64,000 bases of DNA from NCBI GenBank assembly GCA_017469355.1, contig JAFUGM010000038.1, forward strand, positions 1-64,000, given 5' to 3'. Source of the DNA: Solobacterium sp. (GTDB lineage Bacteria > Bacillota_I > Bacilli_A > Erysipelotrichales > Erysipelotrichaceae). The translations under genes were made by a program, and so were the position numbers. The notes under the pieces were generated by a model. That model was not told the origin of the DNA. It made no database searches and saw only the letters and a list, made by a program, of their open reading frames with translations. Of the stretch, positions 14,848-23,524 are shown piece by piece (within the stretch, counting starts at the first letter, position 1; each line of letters starts with the position of its first letter).

Positions 14848-15684
14848 TTACTCGTAAGAGTATGAAACCAGTTTCAACTCTTCTTCAATCTCTTCTTCAT
14901 CAACGTCAAATCGTTCAGCACACATCGAAATTGCTTGTTCAAAATCTATTCCCAAATCACAAAGCATTGAAACAAATTTTGAAATAGCATAAAGAATGCC
15001 ATCATCCCTTGATTCTTCCAACTTCATTTCAAATGTCACTGCCCATCGCCTCCATTCTTTATCACGATTTAATCGTTCAACTGCTTCATCGATACTTCTG
15101 GTTAAATCTGTACTCGCTTCCTGTTCACCGGAAATGTAATGTAACAATGCCTTCAACTCCGGAGAAATATCTCTGCTTACCCCTTTACAATTTATAAGGA
15201 TCAGTGTGATGCCATCATCCATGTGAATACTGCTTCTCTCCTAACAATTGAATGTAAATGTATATCTCACAAGTCCATTCGGCGGAAAGGGATCGTTGGC
15301 ACAGACGTAAATAACGTAAATATCCCTGAGATCCTTATACTTCGTACCTTCCCTATGTATACCTGTATCCAACGCACTGGCATAATAGCGCCCTCTTCTC
15401 ACCAGCATATTCAATTTCCCTGGGTTCCCTGTAGTTTCCATCTCCAGATCGTAGATTGTTCCATTTTCGTCTTCCAGATAAACATCGAACCGGACATGCT
15501 TGGTGTCATGCAAATAGTTCATAATCTTCTGTGTTTGTATATTCACAAGATGATTAATCTCTTTTCCGATAATCAGTTCAAGCAGTTCTTTAGCGAGGTT
15601 TGGATACTGCCCAAGAACAGTACAGAACATTTTGTCATCCGAAAATGTAAAAGTTTTGTTTAAATCATTCTTATTCTTCTGCAT
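14848..15684 (-). pseudogene. Rpn-family PD-(D/E)XK nuclease/transposase-like gene split by an in-frame TAG
   Basis: The N-terminal 147 codons contain the PDDEXK_2 core (FDVYLEDENGTIYDLEME, then RRGRYYASALD) and stop at TAG (15241-15243). The same frame continues after the stop as ERSSIHMDDGITLILINCKG and a further 117 codons with the usual Rpn helical C-terminus. Restoring the one codon gives a normal-length protein, so this is a nonsense mutation in one gene. The TAG overlaps an AGGAGA that lies 14 bases before an ATG (15222), so the C-terminal part might still be translated alone. Rpn proteins are nuclease-like and linked to recombination and phage defence; the transposase label is historical. 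Confidence 0.75.
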
Positions 15685-16037
15685 ATAATGCGGAGAAAGA
15701 ATCTATAGGGTGTCCGGAATTCGTAGTATAGCCTAACAATCCCGGACCATTGAATCAGCTGGCAGTAATGTTCCTTTCTAAAATTCATGGATACAGGTAA
15801 AGTGTAATCAACATGCCGCATCAGATACACCTCAGTAAAGTGAAACCACGTTGTGAAAAGTCTGAAGTATGAATATATTCTTCAATCAGTTCACACACAA
15901 TACCTCTACATTATGAGGGAGAATCATTACTTCTCCCTCATTCCAACTTGTATTCAAAACTTACTTAAGATCCATAAAAGGCAATGAATTGTACGGTCAA
16001 ACACCTGTCGGGTATAGTCATACAAAAATTACAGTTC
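15685..16037. other. 353-bp gene-free interval between the two Rpn-type genes
   Basis: No credible reading frame or ribosome site. The only clear structure is a 10-bp hairpin ATGAGGGAGA/TCTCCCTCAT (15913-15941, nine-base loop) without a T tract. Possibly decayed sequence of an earlier Rpn copy. Confidence 0.5.
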
Positions 16038-16961
16038 TTAGTAGGCTGTATTGCGTACAGGATTATGAAGCATCTCAGAAATAAAACTCATCTGTTCCGC
16101 TGAAACTCCAGCCAGCTTCATAAGCGCAAATACATCATCTACGCCTTCTTTCCGTCCTTCTTTCCGTCCTTCTTGTCTTCCTTCTTCGCGTCCTTCACTC
16201 CGCTCTCTTCTTGACCAATCATCTAACGCTTTACACATGTCTACTCCTCCTTCTTCTTCCGTAATCGGAATCTCATATCCTATCATCATACTGATCAGCT
16301 CTGCCCCTTCTAATGAGACTATCTGATCACCATCCGTTAATATGCTTTGAAATACTTCTTTGAACTTCTCTTCATCTCCCATGTACTTCTTCGCCAACAG
16401 TACCGCCTTTAAATCCGTCGCTGCCTTCAGTATCTCTTCATCTTCCATCTGACTTGAATCAATCAGAATGAATCGATGATCGGAAATCAGATGCCCAAAC
16501 TTCTCTACAATCTCTTCTTCCATCATTTCCTTTAAACTGGTAGGTGCTGTCCATCTTCCTTCTCCCAGGTAAATCACTAACGTTAACACTGGAAGAATCT
16601 TTTTCCCCTTCGGATAATATCCCGATGGGGTAAGATTTCCCTCTAACTGCACACTGTAGTCAGATGCCTCATATACCAATGACCGTATTGGCATCGCGTA
16701 ATCTACGCTTCCCTGGCCTTCCACTCCCATGATCATAAACAGCTGTTTTCCGTTCGTCTTGATTACAACGCCTGCCTTAATCAGATCACGTATCCGTGCC
16801 CTCAGCCTTCCATCCATTCTCCTTAAGTCTTTTCTGGTATCGAGATCTCTTAAGGTTCGATAGTCAAGTACATTCTCATGAAACACAAATGTATTCATAA
16901 GATCAGTGAAGTGCCGGTTATCCTTCAGGAAATTCCGGGTGGTTAAGTCGATAGTTTTCAT
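16038..16961 (-). CDS. Rpn-family PD-(D/E)XK protein with EGR(K/Q) repeats
   Basis: 307 residues. MGVEGQGSVDYAMPIRSLVYEAS matches the nuclease core of YhgA/Rpn proteins. About 30 residues before the C-terminus a run of REEGRQEGRKEGRKEGV is encoded by a 12-bp minisatellite (about 16141-16200). Such repeats vary in copy number and are typical of this family, in which a short C-terminal product can be made from inside the gene. Intact, unlike its neighbour. Family role: recombination-promoting nuclease, in some cases abortive phage defence. Confidence 0.8.
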   Translation of the reverse strand: MKTIDLTTRNFLKDNRHFTDLMNTFVFHENVLDYRTLRDLDTRKDLRRMDGRLRARIRDLIKAGVVIKTNGKQLFMIMGVEGQGSVDYAMPIRSLVYEASDYSVQLEGNLTPSGYYPKGKKILPVLTLVIYLGEGRWTAPTSLKEMMEEEIVEKFGHLISDHRFILIDSSQMEDEEILKAATDLKAVLLAKKYMGDEEKFKEVFQSILTDGDQIVSLEGAELISMMIGYEIPITEEEGGVDMCKALDDWSRRERSEGREEGRQEGRKEGRKEGVDDVFALMKLAGVSAEQMSFISEMLHNPVRNTAY

Positions 16962-17097
16962 GGTATTTCATCTCCTTACTCACTATCTCTTTAGCGAGCG
17001 GAGGCCCATTCTCCCCGGAAGTTTTTGAAGAAAATTGCAGAAATTTCTGCTTTAGTATTATTTTGTACTCAAATTATAGCTGTATTTCAAACAGAAG

Positions 17098-17126
17098 AAA
17101 AGAGGCTGTTTCAAGCTGACAGCCCC
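17098..17126 (-). terminator. Terminator of leuS
   Basis: Minus-strand stem GGCTGT/ACAGCC with a nine-base loop followed by TCTTTTCTTC, just after the leuS stop. Confidence 0.8.
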
Positions 17127-17138
17127 TTCGAATTACAT

Positions 17139-19529
17139 TCAATTTGCGACAATATTTACGATTTTGTTCGGTACCGCAATGATCTTGCGGATTTCCTTCC
17201 CTTCCAGGAACGGTTTGAGTTCTTCCATAGCGAGTGCCTGCTGTTTCAACTCTTCCGCATCCGTATCCTGCACAGTCTCGATTCTGGCTCTAACCTTGCC
17301 ATTAACCTGGACAACTACGGTCACCTTATCCTGTACCAGTTTCGCTTCGTCATATATCGGCCAGGCTTCATATGCGATTCCGGTTTTCCCAGAGAGCTGT
17401 TCAAACAGTTCTTCCCCAAGATGAGGCGCATAGGCAGACAGGCACTTGATGAATCCGATCATCATGTCACGGTTTACCTTACCAAGCTTGTAGCAGTCAT
17501 TGACGAAGATCATCATCTGCGAAACCGCTGTATTGAAGTTCAGAGTTTCAATATCCCCGGTCACTTTCTTTACCATGAAATGATAGGAATACTCCAGTTC
17601 TGATGTCGCTTCGTCTGTAACCATGTCACTGACCGCAAGGCGGTATACCCGCTCCAGCCATTTCCGGGCGCCATCCATTCCCTTGGTAGACCATGGCAGA
17701 GAAGCTTCGAGCGGTCCCATGAACATTTCATAGAGACGCAGCGCATCTGCGCCATGACTTTCGATCAGTTCATCCGGGTTAACAACATTGCCAAGTGATT
17801 TGGACATCTTGACACCGTTTTCACCGAGAATCATTCCCTGATGGAACAGTTTTGAGAATGGTTCCGGGCACTCCACTACACCACAGTCATAGAGCACCTT
17901 ATGCCAGAATCTTGCATACAGCAGATGGAGAACCGCATGTTCTGCACCACCGATATAAAGATCGACTGGAAGCCAGTGTTTCATCACATCATGGTCAGCG
18001 ATTGCCTCATTGTTATGCGGATCGAGATAACGGATATAGTACCAGCAGGAGCCTGCCCATTGCGGCATCGTATTGGTTTCCCGCTTTCCCTTCACGCCAT
18101 CGATTTCAACCGTGAGCCAATCTTCGCAGTTTGCTAACGGAGATTCACCATCCGGACTTGGCTTATAGTTATCGGTTACCGGAAGTTCCAGAGGCAGATC
18201 ATCGAGGCCTACCGTACGCATGGTGCCGTCTTCCATATGAATGATCGGAATCGGTTCACCCCAGTAACGCTGTCTTGAGAACAGCCAGTCACGAAGTTTA
18301 TACTGGACTTTCTTTTCTCCCGCATGATGCTCGGTGAGCCATTCCACCATCTTATCGATCGCGTCCTGCTTATTAAGACCATTCAGCCATTCACTGTTGA
18401 TATGAACACCATCGCCCGTATAGGCTTCCCTGGAGACATCTCCGCCTTCCAGTACCGGAATGATTTCGAGGTTGAACTTCCGCGCAAACTCATAGTCACG
18501 CTCATCATGCGCTGGAACCGCCATAATGGCACCTGTTCCATAAGACGCAAGTACATAGTCAGAAATCCAGATCGGGATCTCCTTCCCGTTTACCGGATTG
18601 ACCGCATAGGCACCAGTAAATACACCGGTCTTATTCTTATTGAGGTCAGTACGTTCAAGATCTGACTTGGTCGCGCATTCCTTCTGATATGCCTCAACCG
18701 CCTCTTTCTGCTCAGGGGTTGTAATCTCATTGACAAACGGATGTTCTGGCGACATGACCGCATAGGTCGCACCAAACAGCGTATCGCAGCGGGTGGTAAA
18801 TACGGTGAACTCCTTATCGGTATCCTTAATCGGGAATACAACATAGGCACCGATGGACTTGCCGATCCAGTTCTTCTGCATTTCCTTGGTGGATTCCGGC
18901 CAGTCGACCAGTTCCAGGTCTTCCAGCAGACGCTCTGCGTATTCCGTAATCTTCAGCACCCACTGGCGCATGTTCTTGCGCACAACCGGATAGCCGCCGA
19001 TTTCCGACTTTCCATCGACGACTTCTTCATTTGCCAGAACCGCACCCAGTTCCGGGCACCAGTTCACCGGCATCTCCGCCACATACGCAAGTCCGCGGTT
19101 ATACAGCTGAAGGAAGATCCATTGGGTCCACTTGTAATACTCAGGATCACAGGTGCGAACTTCCCGATCCCAGTCATAGGAGAACCCAAGGGACTTGATC
19201 TGTTCCCGGAAATGATCAATATTCGCATAGGTAAATACACTCGGATGATTTCCGGTTTTCAGTGCATACTGTTCCGCCGGAAGTCCAAATGCATCAAATC
19301 CCATCGGATGCAGGACATTATATCCCTGCATACGCTTCATACGGGCAATGATGTCAGATGCCGTATAGCCTTCCGGATGCCCGACATGAAGTCCCTGGCC
19401 GCTCGGATACGGAAACATGTCCAGCACATAGTACTTCGGCTTCGACGTATCCTTGACGTCCGTCTTGAAGGTCTTGTTTTCCTCCCAGTACTGCTGCCAC
19501 TTTTTTTCTACACTCTTGTGATCGTACAT
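17139..19529 (-). CDS. leuS: Leucyl-tRNA synthetase
   Basis: 796 residues. Class I signatures: [12 protein letters not shown] (HIGH-like) and [10 protein letters not shown] (KMSKS); the editing CP1 domain lies between. Start at [10 protein letters not shown], preceded by GGGAGG; 20 more open codons upstream lie in the T-box terminator and are excluded. Charges tRNA-Leu with leucine. Controlled by the leucine T-box immediately upstream. Confidence 0.97.
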   Translation of the reverse strand: MYDHKSVEKKWQQYWEENKTFKTDVKDTSKPKYYVLDMFPYPSGQGLHVGHPEGYTASDIIARMKRMQGYNVLHPMGFDAFGLPAEQYALKTGNHPSVFTYANIDHFREQIKSLGFSYDWDREVRTCDPEYYKWTQWIFLQLYNRGLAYVAEMPVNWCPELGAVLANEEVVDGKSEIGGYPVVRKNMRQWVLKITEYAERLLEDLELVDWPESTKEMQKNWIGKSIGAYVVFPIKDTDKEFTVFTTRCDTLFGATYAVMSPEHPFVNEITTPEQKEAVEAYQKECATKSDLERTDLNKNKTGVFTGAYAVNPVNGKEIPIWISDYVLASYGTGAIMAVPAHDERDYEFARKFNLEIIPVLEGGDVSREAYTGDGVHINSEWLNGLNKQDAIDKMVEWLTEHHAGEKKVQYKLRDWLFSRQRYWGEPIPIIHMEDGTMRTVGLDDLPLELPVTDNYKPSPDGESPLANCEDWLTVEIDGVKGKRETNTMPQWAGSCWYYIRYLDPHNNEAIADHDVMKHWLPVDLYIGGAEHAVLHLLYARFWHKVLYDCGVVECPEPFSKLFHQGMILGENGVKMSKSLGNVVNPDELIESHGADALRLYEMFMGPLEASLPWSTKGMDGARKWLERVYRLAVSDMVTDEATSELEYSYHFMVKKVTGDIETLNFNTAVSQMMIFVNDCYKLGKVNRDMMIGFIKCLSAYAPHLGEELFEQLSGKTGIAYEAWPIYDEAKLVQDKVTVVVQVNGKVRARIETVQDTDAEELKQQALAMEELKPFLEGKEIRKIIAVPNKIVNIVAN

Positions 19530-19542
19530 TGTAAATCCTCCC

Positions 19543-19752
19543 AAAAGAAAACGTCCTGTTTCCCAAGGACGCTGTTCACGCGGTACCACCTCAGTTCACG
19601 GGAAGGTTCCCGTGCGCTCATGTTCTCTGTTAACGCCAGAGCTGCGGCTGCTCAAAAGCCCAGTTCACTGTCCGGTTCTGCCTGCGTCGCACCATCCCGC
19701 AGTTCTCTGTTATTTCTTCCGGTGTCAGCTACTACCTCTTTCTCTGCACAAC
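19543..19752 (-). promoter_or_regulatory. Leucine-type T-box riboswitch
   Basis: The T-box core AGGTGGTACCGCG (around 19578-19590) is followed by a terminator CGTCCT/AGGACG with TTTTCTTTT. In Stem I the AGTA loop element, GATGGTG distal motif and GAA-CTG-G specifier context are visible; CTG at 19661-19663 reads leucine. Uncharged tRNA-Leu should stabilise the antiterminator and raise leuS expression. Confidence 0.9.
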
Positions 19753-19758
19753 AACATG

Positions 19759-19787
19759 ATTTTAACAAACCGAAGTTAAATCTTCAA
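19759..19787 (-). promoter_or_regulatory. Promoter of the leuS T-box transcript
   Basis: TTGAAG (19782-19787), 17-bp spacer, TAAAAT (19759-19764) on the minus strand, five bases beyond the stop of the DUF2804 gene. Confidence 0.75.
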
Positions 19788-19791
19788 CGAA

Positions 19792-20826
19792 CTACCAGCG
19801 ATTTTTCACCTTTTCGCAGAACCCGATCAGATCCTGAATCTCCGCCTTTCGTCCATCATCCAGAACCACGCTTCCCGAAAATCTTCCGAACACCTGATGC
19901 TGGTCAGATTCAATCAAACCCACGTTGGTGTCACTAGCGCGATCAAGAATCGGTTCAAAGACAAGATTCACTCGGCCATGATTCTCCGTAATCCGCCATG
20001 GCTCAAGATAGCGGATATTCCCTTCCGCTTCCCCGGGGATATGAAAGGTCACCCGATCCAGTTTATGACCAATCCCATCAAAGAAGATGATATTTTCACT
20101 GGCGGCAGAAGTATCCCCAAAGCCATAGCCAAGATTGAATCCTATTCGATGCGCTCCTGATAGCCCGGAGGCACTGCCCCAGTACCAGGTATTGGAGTAG
20201 GTCCATACCCCTCTTCCCCAATCAAGTACGCCAAAACTATCCAGGGGATCGAAGGTTTCCCGGCGGTTTCCAAGAATCACCGTTCCCTTTACAGGAAGAC
20301 AATTGATTTTCTGGTTATAGTAAAAGGCTTTCTCATCTCCCACAAACGGTGTTGCGATCACCATGGAGTCCCGAGGAGTTTCTTCAATCACCACATCCAC
20401 GTCTAACGCATCATCCCCATCAAACTTCAGATAATGGCAGATCAGATGCCGGCGGTTTCCGCTGTTAATGAAACGGAACTCCACCGTTTTATCGCAATAC
20501 TCACTGTCTCCTGTTTCTGAGGTAACCGGCATATGAAACTTCCCGGCGGGAAGCACAGTCATTACCGATCTTGTAATCTCCTGTGCGGATTCAAAGTCAA
20601 GGAATGACGCACTGATCATTCCCATATAGGAGTTATCCGCAATCGTCAGTGCCACCGCAAAACGATCATTTGAGAGAAGATAATAATCCCATTCCTTTAT
20701 ACGAAGCCGATTCGCTTTTACCTGCGAACGGGAATACTCCTTCACAAGACGCCTCGCCCATCCAGCTTCGTTCAATTTGCCATGTTCATCCAGCAGCGGT
20801 CCGCCGGTTGTCAATTCTTTCTGCAT
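19792..20826 (-). CDS. DUF2804 family protein
   Basis: 344 residues from MQKELTTGGPLLDEHG, with GGAG nine bases upstream. DUF2804 features: N-terminal LTTGGPLLDEHGKLNEAGWAR, IKEWDYYLLSNDRF, DWGRGVWTYSNTWYWGSASG and a lipocalin-like beta-rich remainder. No signal peptide. Function not known; some relatives resemble lipocalin or hydroxyneurosporene-type folds. Confidence 0.85.
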   Translation of the reverse strand: MQKELTTGGPLLDEHGKLNEAGWARRLVKEYSRSQVKANRLRIKEWDYYLLSNDRFAVALTIADNSYMGMISASFLDFESAQEITRSVMTVLPAGKFHMPVTSETGDSEYCDKTVEFRFINSGNRRHLICHYLKFDGDDALDVDVVIEETPRDSMVIATPFVGDEKAFYYNQKINCLPVKGTVILGNRRETFDPLDSFGVLDWGRGVWTYSNTWYWGSASGLSGAHRIGFNLGYGFGDTSAASENIIFFDGIGHKLDRVTFHIPGEAEGNIRYLEPWRITENHGRVNLVFEPILDRASDTNVGLIESDQHQVFGRFSGSVVLDDGRKAEIQDLIGFCEKVKNRW

Positions 20827-20875
20827 ACCATTTATTCTCCGGTTCCTATGGTTCAAAGATACCACACCATTGGAA

Positions 20876-20899
20876 GAAAAAGGACAGGATGCTAGTCCT
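20876..20899 (-). terminator. Terminator of the PfkB kinase gene
   Basis: Minus-strand stem AGGAC/GTCCT overlapping the stop codon, followed by TTTTTCTTCC. Confidence 0.6.
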
Positions 20900-21818
20900 G
20901 CCCCAACAATAAGGATGAAAATTCTTCGTCACTTAATACTGCGCCAGTTCTGGAAACCACCCGGGAAGAAACGATGGATGCGATATGCATCGCCTCTTCA
21001 TAGGACGCTCCCTTCATCGTTAATGCCATGATCGTTCCGATATGAGAATCTCCTGCCCCGGTCCCATCCACTGCAGTAGTAGGAATCGCTGGTTCATAGA
21101 TAACACGGCCATTGTCATAAAGATAAGCACCGCGTGCCCCATCAGTCATGATGACCGCATTGCCTGTGCGCTTTGCCAATGCGGAAAGAATACCTTCACT
21201 GTCTTCGATCACCCCGGAAAACAGTCCTTCCCTCTTCAGCCAGCTGTAAGCTTCCTGACGGTTGAGATGCACAATGGGATGACAGTCGAGAATCGCATTC
21301 ATCTTTTCCTTCTGCACATGAAGAATCCGGGCACTTGGCGCAAACCAGATGTTCAGATGCGGGTGTGCCTGAAGGAATTCCACCATATGGATTCCCGTAT
21401 CTTCCTCTACTTCCAGCCCACAGAGATAGACATCACTGTACGCTGAGGCATCCAGCGCATCAAACCATTCCTTACGGAATTTATATTCTGCCCCATGGAC
21501 TGCCAGAAACGTCCTGGCCCCTTGCCCATCGATGATGCAGTAACAGCAGCCATTGACCTCTGGCGTTTCCAGCACCGGGGTGCGGCCGCTCCCCGCAAGC
21601 TGTTCCTTCACAAATTCTCCAAACAACCCGCTTCCCACCGGGGAGAACAGTGTATGTTTCACCTTAAACAGCTGTAACATCCTTGCGGCATTATAGCAGC
21701 ACCCGCCCAGGCGCAGTTCCTGACCAAAAGGATTAATATCTTCTTCCAATGACGGCAGATGATCCACATGGATCAGAACATCGGCGACCGTCGAGCCGAT
21801 CATCAGTGCATTTCTCAT
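20892..21818 (-). CDS. PfkB-family (ribokinase-like) kinase
   Basis: 308 residues. N-terminal GSTVADVLIHVDHLP and GGCCYNAARML, and C-terminal anion-hole/catalytic DGTGAGDSHIG are PfkB hallmarks. The substrate could be a sugar, nucleoside or vitamin. It lies 19 bp after an ECF S component facing a MocR/PdxR-like regulator, which makes a vitamin such as a B6 vitamer an attractive candidate substrate (inference only). Confidence 0.85.
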   Translation of the reverse strand: MRNALMIGSTVADVLIHVDHLPSLEEDINPFGQELRLGGCCYNAARMLQLFKVKHTLFSPVGSGLFGEFVKEQLAGSGRTPVLETPEVNGCCYCIIDGQGARTFLAVHGAEYKFRKEWFDALDASAYSDVYLCGLEVEEDTGIHMVEFLQAHPHLNIWFAPSARILHVQKEKMNAILDCHPIVHLNRQEAYSWLKREGLFSGVIEDSEGILSALAKRTGNAVIMTDGARGAYLYDNGRVIYEPAIPTTAVDGTGAGDSHIGTIMALTMKGASYEEAMHIASIVSSRVVSRTGAVLSDEEFSSLLLGQD

Positions 21819-21837
21819 GAATGCATTATAGCGGACT

Positions 21838-22377
21838 TCAGCGATTCAGGTACTTCTCAAATGCGTTCTTCAGTCCAAATTTATATACCAGCAGCCAGCC
21901 AATAAGCGCGCCAACCCCTGCCTGCAGGAACTGGAACGGCAATTTCAGCATCGCGGTCTCAGGTGTCGCATAAAGAAATGCCCGGCCAATGGTATATCCA
22001 ACCACATTAATGAGAACCCCAAGCGTGACAGCCAATGCCCCAGAAGCCAACTGATGGTTCTTCCATAATTTCTGAACAACCAGCGAAATCGCAATCCCCT
22101 GTAAGCCATGGGTTACCAGAGAAACAAACATCGGTGTCGGATAGAAGAACAGGTCTCCAAGGAATGCGCCAACTCCCCCAACGAGAAACGCATGCGGGCT
22201 GTCCAGCAATAACGCTGCCGCGGCAATCACGACATCATTGAGATAGAGATGTCCCCCTGGCACAGGAATGCCGAAGGAGCTTAACGCGATGACCATTCCA
22301 AGAAAGAGTGCGGTGATTGTAAGCAGGCGAACCTGATTTCTGCCTGTGGATCGAACGGATACAGATGTAGTACTCAT
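21838..22377 (-). CDS. ECF-transporter substrate-binding (S) component
   Basis: 179 residues, five to six transmembrane helices. Pattern LGMVIALSSFGIPVPGGHLYLNDVVIAAAALLL and GGVGAFLGDLFFYPT with a C-terminal GALIGWLLVYKF resemble group II S components that dock on a shared EcfAAT module encoded elsewhere. Vitamin or precursor uptake; pyridoxine family suggested by the regulator. Confidence 0.8.
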   Translation of the reverse strand: MSTTSVSVRSTGRNQVRLLTITALFLGMVIALSSFGIPVPGGHLYLNDVVIAAAALLLDSPHAFLVGGVGAFLGDLFFYPTPMFVSLVTHGLQGIAISLVVQKLWKNHQLASGALAVTLGVLINVVGYTIGRAFLYATPETAMLKLPFQFLQAGVGALIGWLLVYKFGLKNAFEKYLNR

Positions 22378-22405
22378 ATTGGAATTCCCCCTTTATCTTG
22401 GGTTC

Positions 22406-22434
22406 ATGATAGCTATTACGTGGTATTATGTAAA
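22406..22434 (-). promoter_or_regulatory. Promoter of the ECF S component
   Basis: TTTACA (22429-22434), 17-bp spacer, TATCAT (22406-22411) on the minus strand. The -35 box touches the first AAGACCAG repeat. Confidence 0.7.
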
Positions 22435-22465
22435 AGACCAGTTTAAAGGAATTTTATAAGACCAG
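22434..22465. promoter_or_regulatory. Direct repeats AAGACCAG, probable MocR-type operator
   Basis: Two identical AAGACCAG copies at 22434-22441 and 22458-22465, 24 bp centre to centre. One abuts the -35 box of the ECF gene and the other ends at the regulator start codon. MocR/PdxR proteins typically bind direct repeats in the divergent region. Confidence 0.6.
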
Positions 22466-23524
22466 ATGAAACGTAAACAACCCGCATATCTTGAATTGTA
22501 TGCCTCCTTGAGAAAAGCGATTATTGATGGGGCCTTCCCGTATGGCACAAAGATCCCTTCCAAGCGATCTCTCAGCGCTGCCTATGATCTTTCTCTTGTG
22601 ACGGTAGAACATGCGATCGAACTGCTGGATGAGGAAGGTTATGTCGAGCCGAGAGAGCGGGAAGGCATCTTTGTCATCTATCGTCCCGATTCAATGATTG
22701 CGGTGCAGGAAGAACCGCCTCTGCCAACCGACATTCACACTTATGTAAGAGAGGATACCTTTCCCTTTACCGTACTTGCCCGTACGATACGCAAGGTGCT
22801 CAGTGACTATCAGGAAGAAATTCTTGTAAAGAGTCCCTCGCAGGGACTCCCTTCCCTCCAGATGGTCATCAGCCACCATTTACGCTCTGCCCGGGGAATG
22901 GAAACAGATCCGGATCAGATTCTGATCGGCAGTGGTGCGGAATACCTGTATGGTCTTTTAGTGACGATTCTTGGGCGGGATAAGATCTATGGGATTGAAG
23001 AGCCTTCCTACGAAATGATTCGACGTGTCTATCAGGCAAGCGGCGCTTCCATTGAACCGCTCCGTCTTGGGAAAAACGGCATTCTATCGGAGGAACTCTC
23101 ACGCACAAGAGCCAATGTACTGCATATCACCCCATATCACAGCTGGCCTACTGGCATAACCGCCGATGCGTCTAAGAAGCGGGAGTATATTGCCTGGGCA
23201 AGCGAACATAACGCGATTCTGATCGAAGATGATTATGACAGTGAATTCACCCTCTCTGGCAAACCCGCCGATACACTATATGCGATGGCAGAAGAAGGTC
23301 AGGTCATCTACCTGAATACCTTTTCCCGAACGATCGCGCCTTCGATTCGTATTGGTTATATGATTCTGCCGAAAAAATTACTCCAACAATTTAAAGAACG
23401 TGCAGGATTTTACTCCTGCACGGTTTCAACCATGTCACAGTTAATTCTTTATGAACTTCTTTCCAGCGGGGATTACGAGCGCCACCTTAACCGCATTCGC
23501 CGCAGTCGGAAACAGAAGCGTTAA
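22466..23524 (+). CDS. MocR/PdxR-like GntR regulator, C-terminally truncated and lacking the PLP lysine
   Basis: 352 residues. The N-terminal GntR winged helix (1-70, PSKRSLSAAYDLSLVTVEHAIELL) is intact. The aminotransferase-like domain has SPSQGLPSLQ, EDDYDSEF and TFSRTIAPSIRIGYMILP. In family members the TFSK position is the Lys that binds PLP; here it is Arg288. Family members are about 450-480 residues, but this one ends after LNRIRRSRKQKR, so roughly 100 C-terminal residues are missing. It probably controls the ECF gene or is decaying. Its last four bases overlap the convergent sensor gene. Confidence 0.75.
   Translation: MKRKQPAYLELYASLRKAIIDGAFPYGTKIPSKRSLSAAYDLSLVTVEHAIELLDEEGYVEPREREGIFVIYRPDSMIAVQEEPPLPTDIHTYVREDTFPFTVLARTIRKVLSDYQEEILVKSPSQGLPSLQMVISHHLRSARGMETDPDQILIGSGAEYLYGLLVTILGRDKIYGIEEPSYEMIRRVYQASGASIEPLRLGKNGILSEELSRTRANVLHITPYHSWPTGITADASKKREYIAWASEHNAILIEDDYDSEFTLSGKPADTLYAMAEEGQVIYLNTFSRTIAPSIRIGYMILPKKLLQQFKERAGFYSCTVSTMSQLILYELLSSGDYERHLNRIRRSRKQKR

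Noticed and set aside
16141-16200. CRISPR-like direct repeats
   Set aside because: In-frame 12-bp coding repeats within the Rpn-type gene, without spacers.
14848-16961. Insertion sequence or transposon based on the transposase-like label of Rpn proteins
   Set aside because: No terminal inverted repeats, target duplications or DDE/HUH transposase; PD-(D/E)XK Rpn genes are stand-alone.
18741-19937. 398-codon open frame antisense to leuS running across the T-box
   Set aside because: Overlaps leuS, its T-box and DUF2804 on the other strand; no protein-like motifs.
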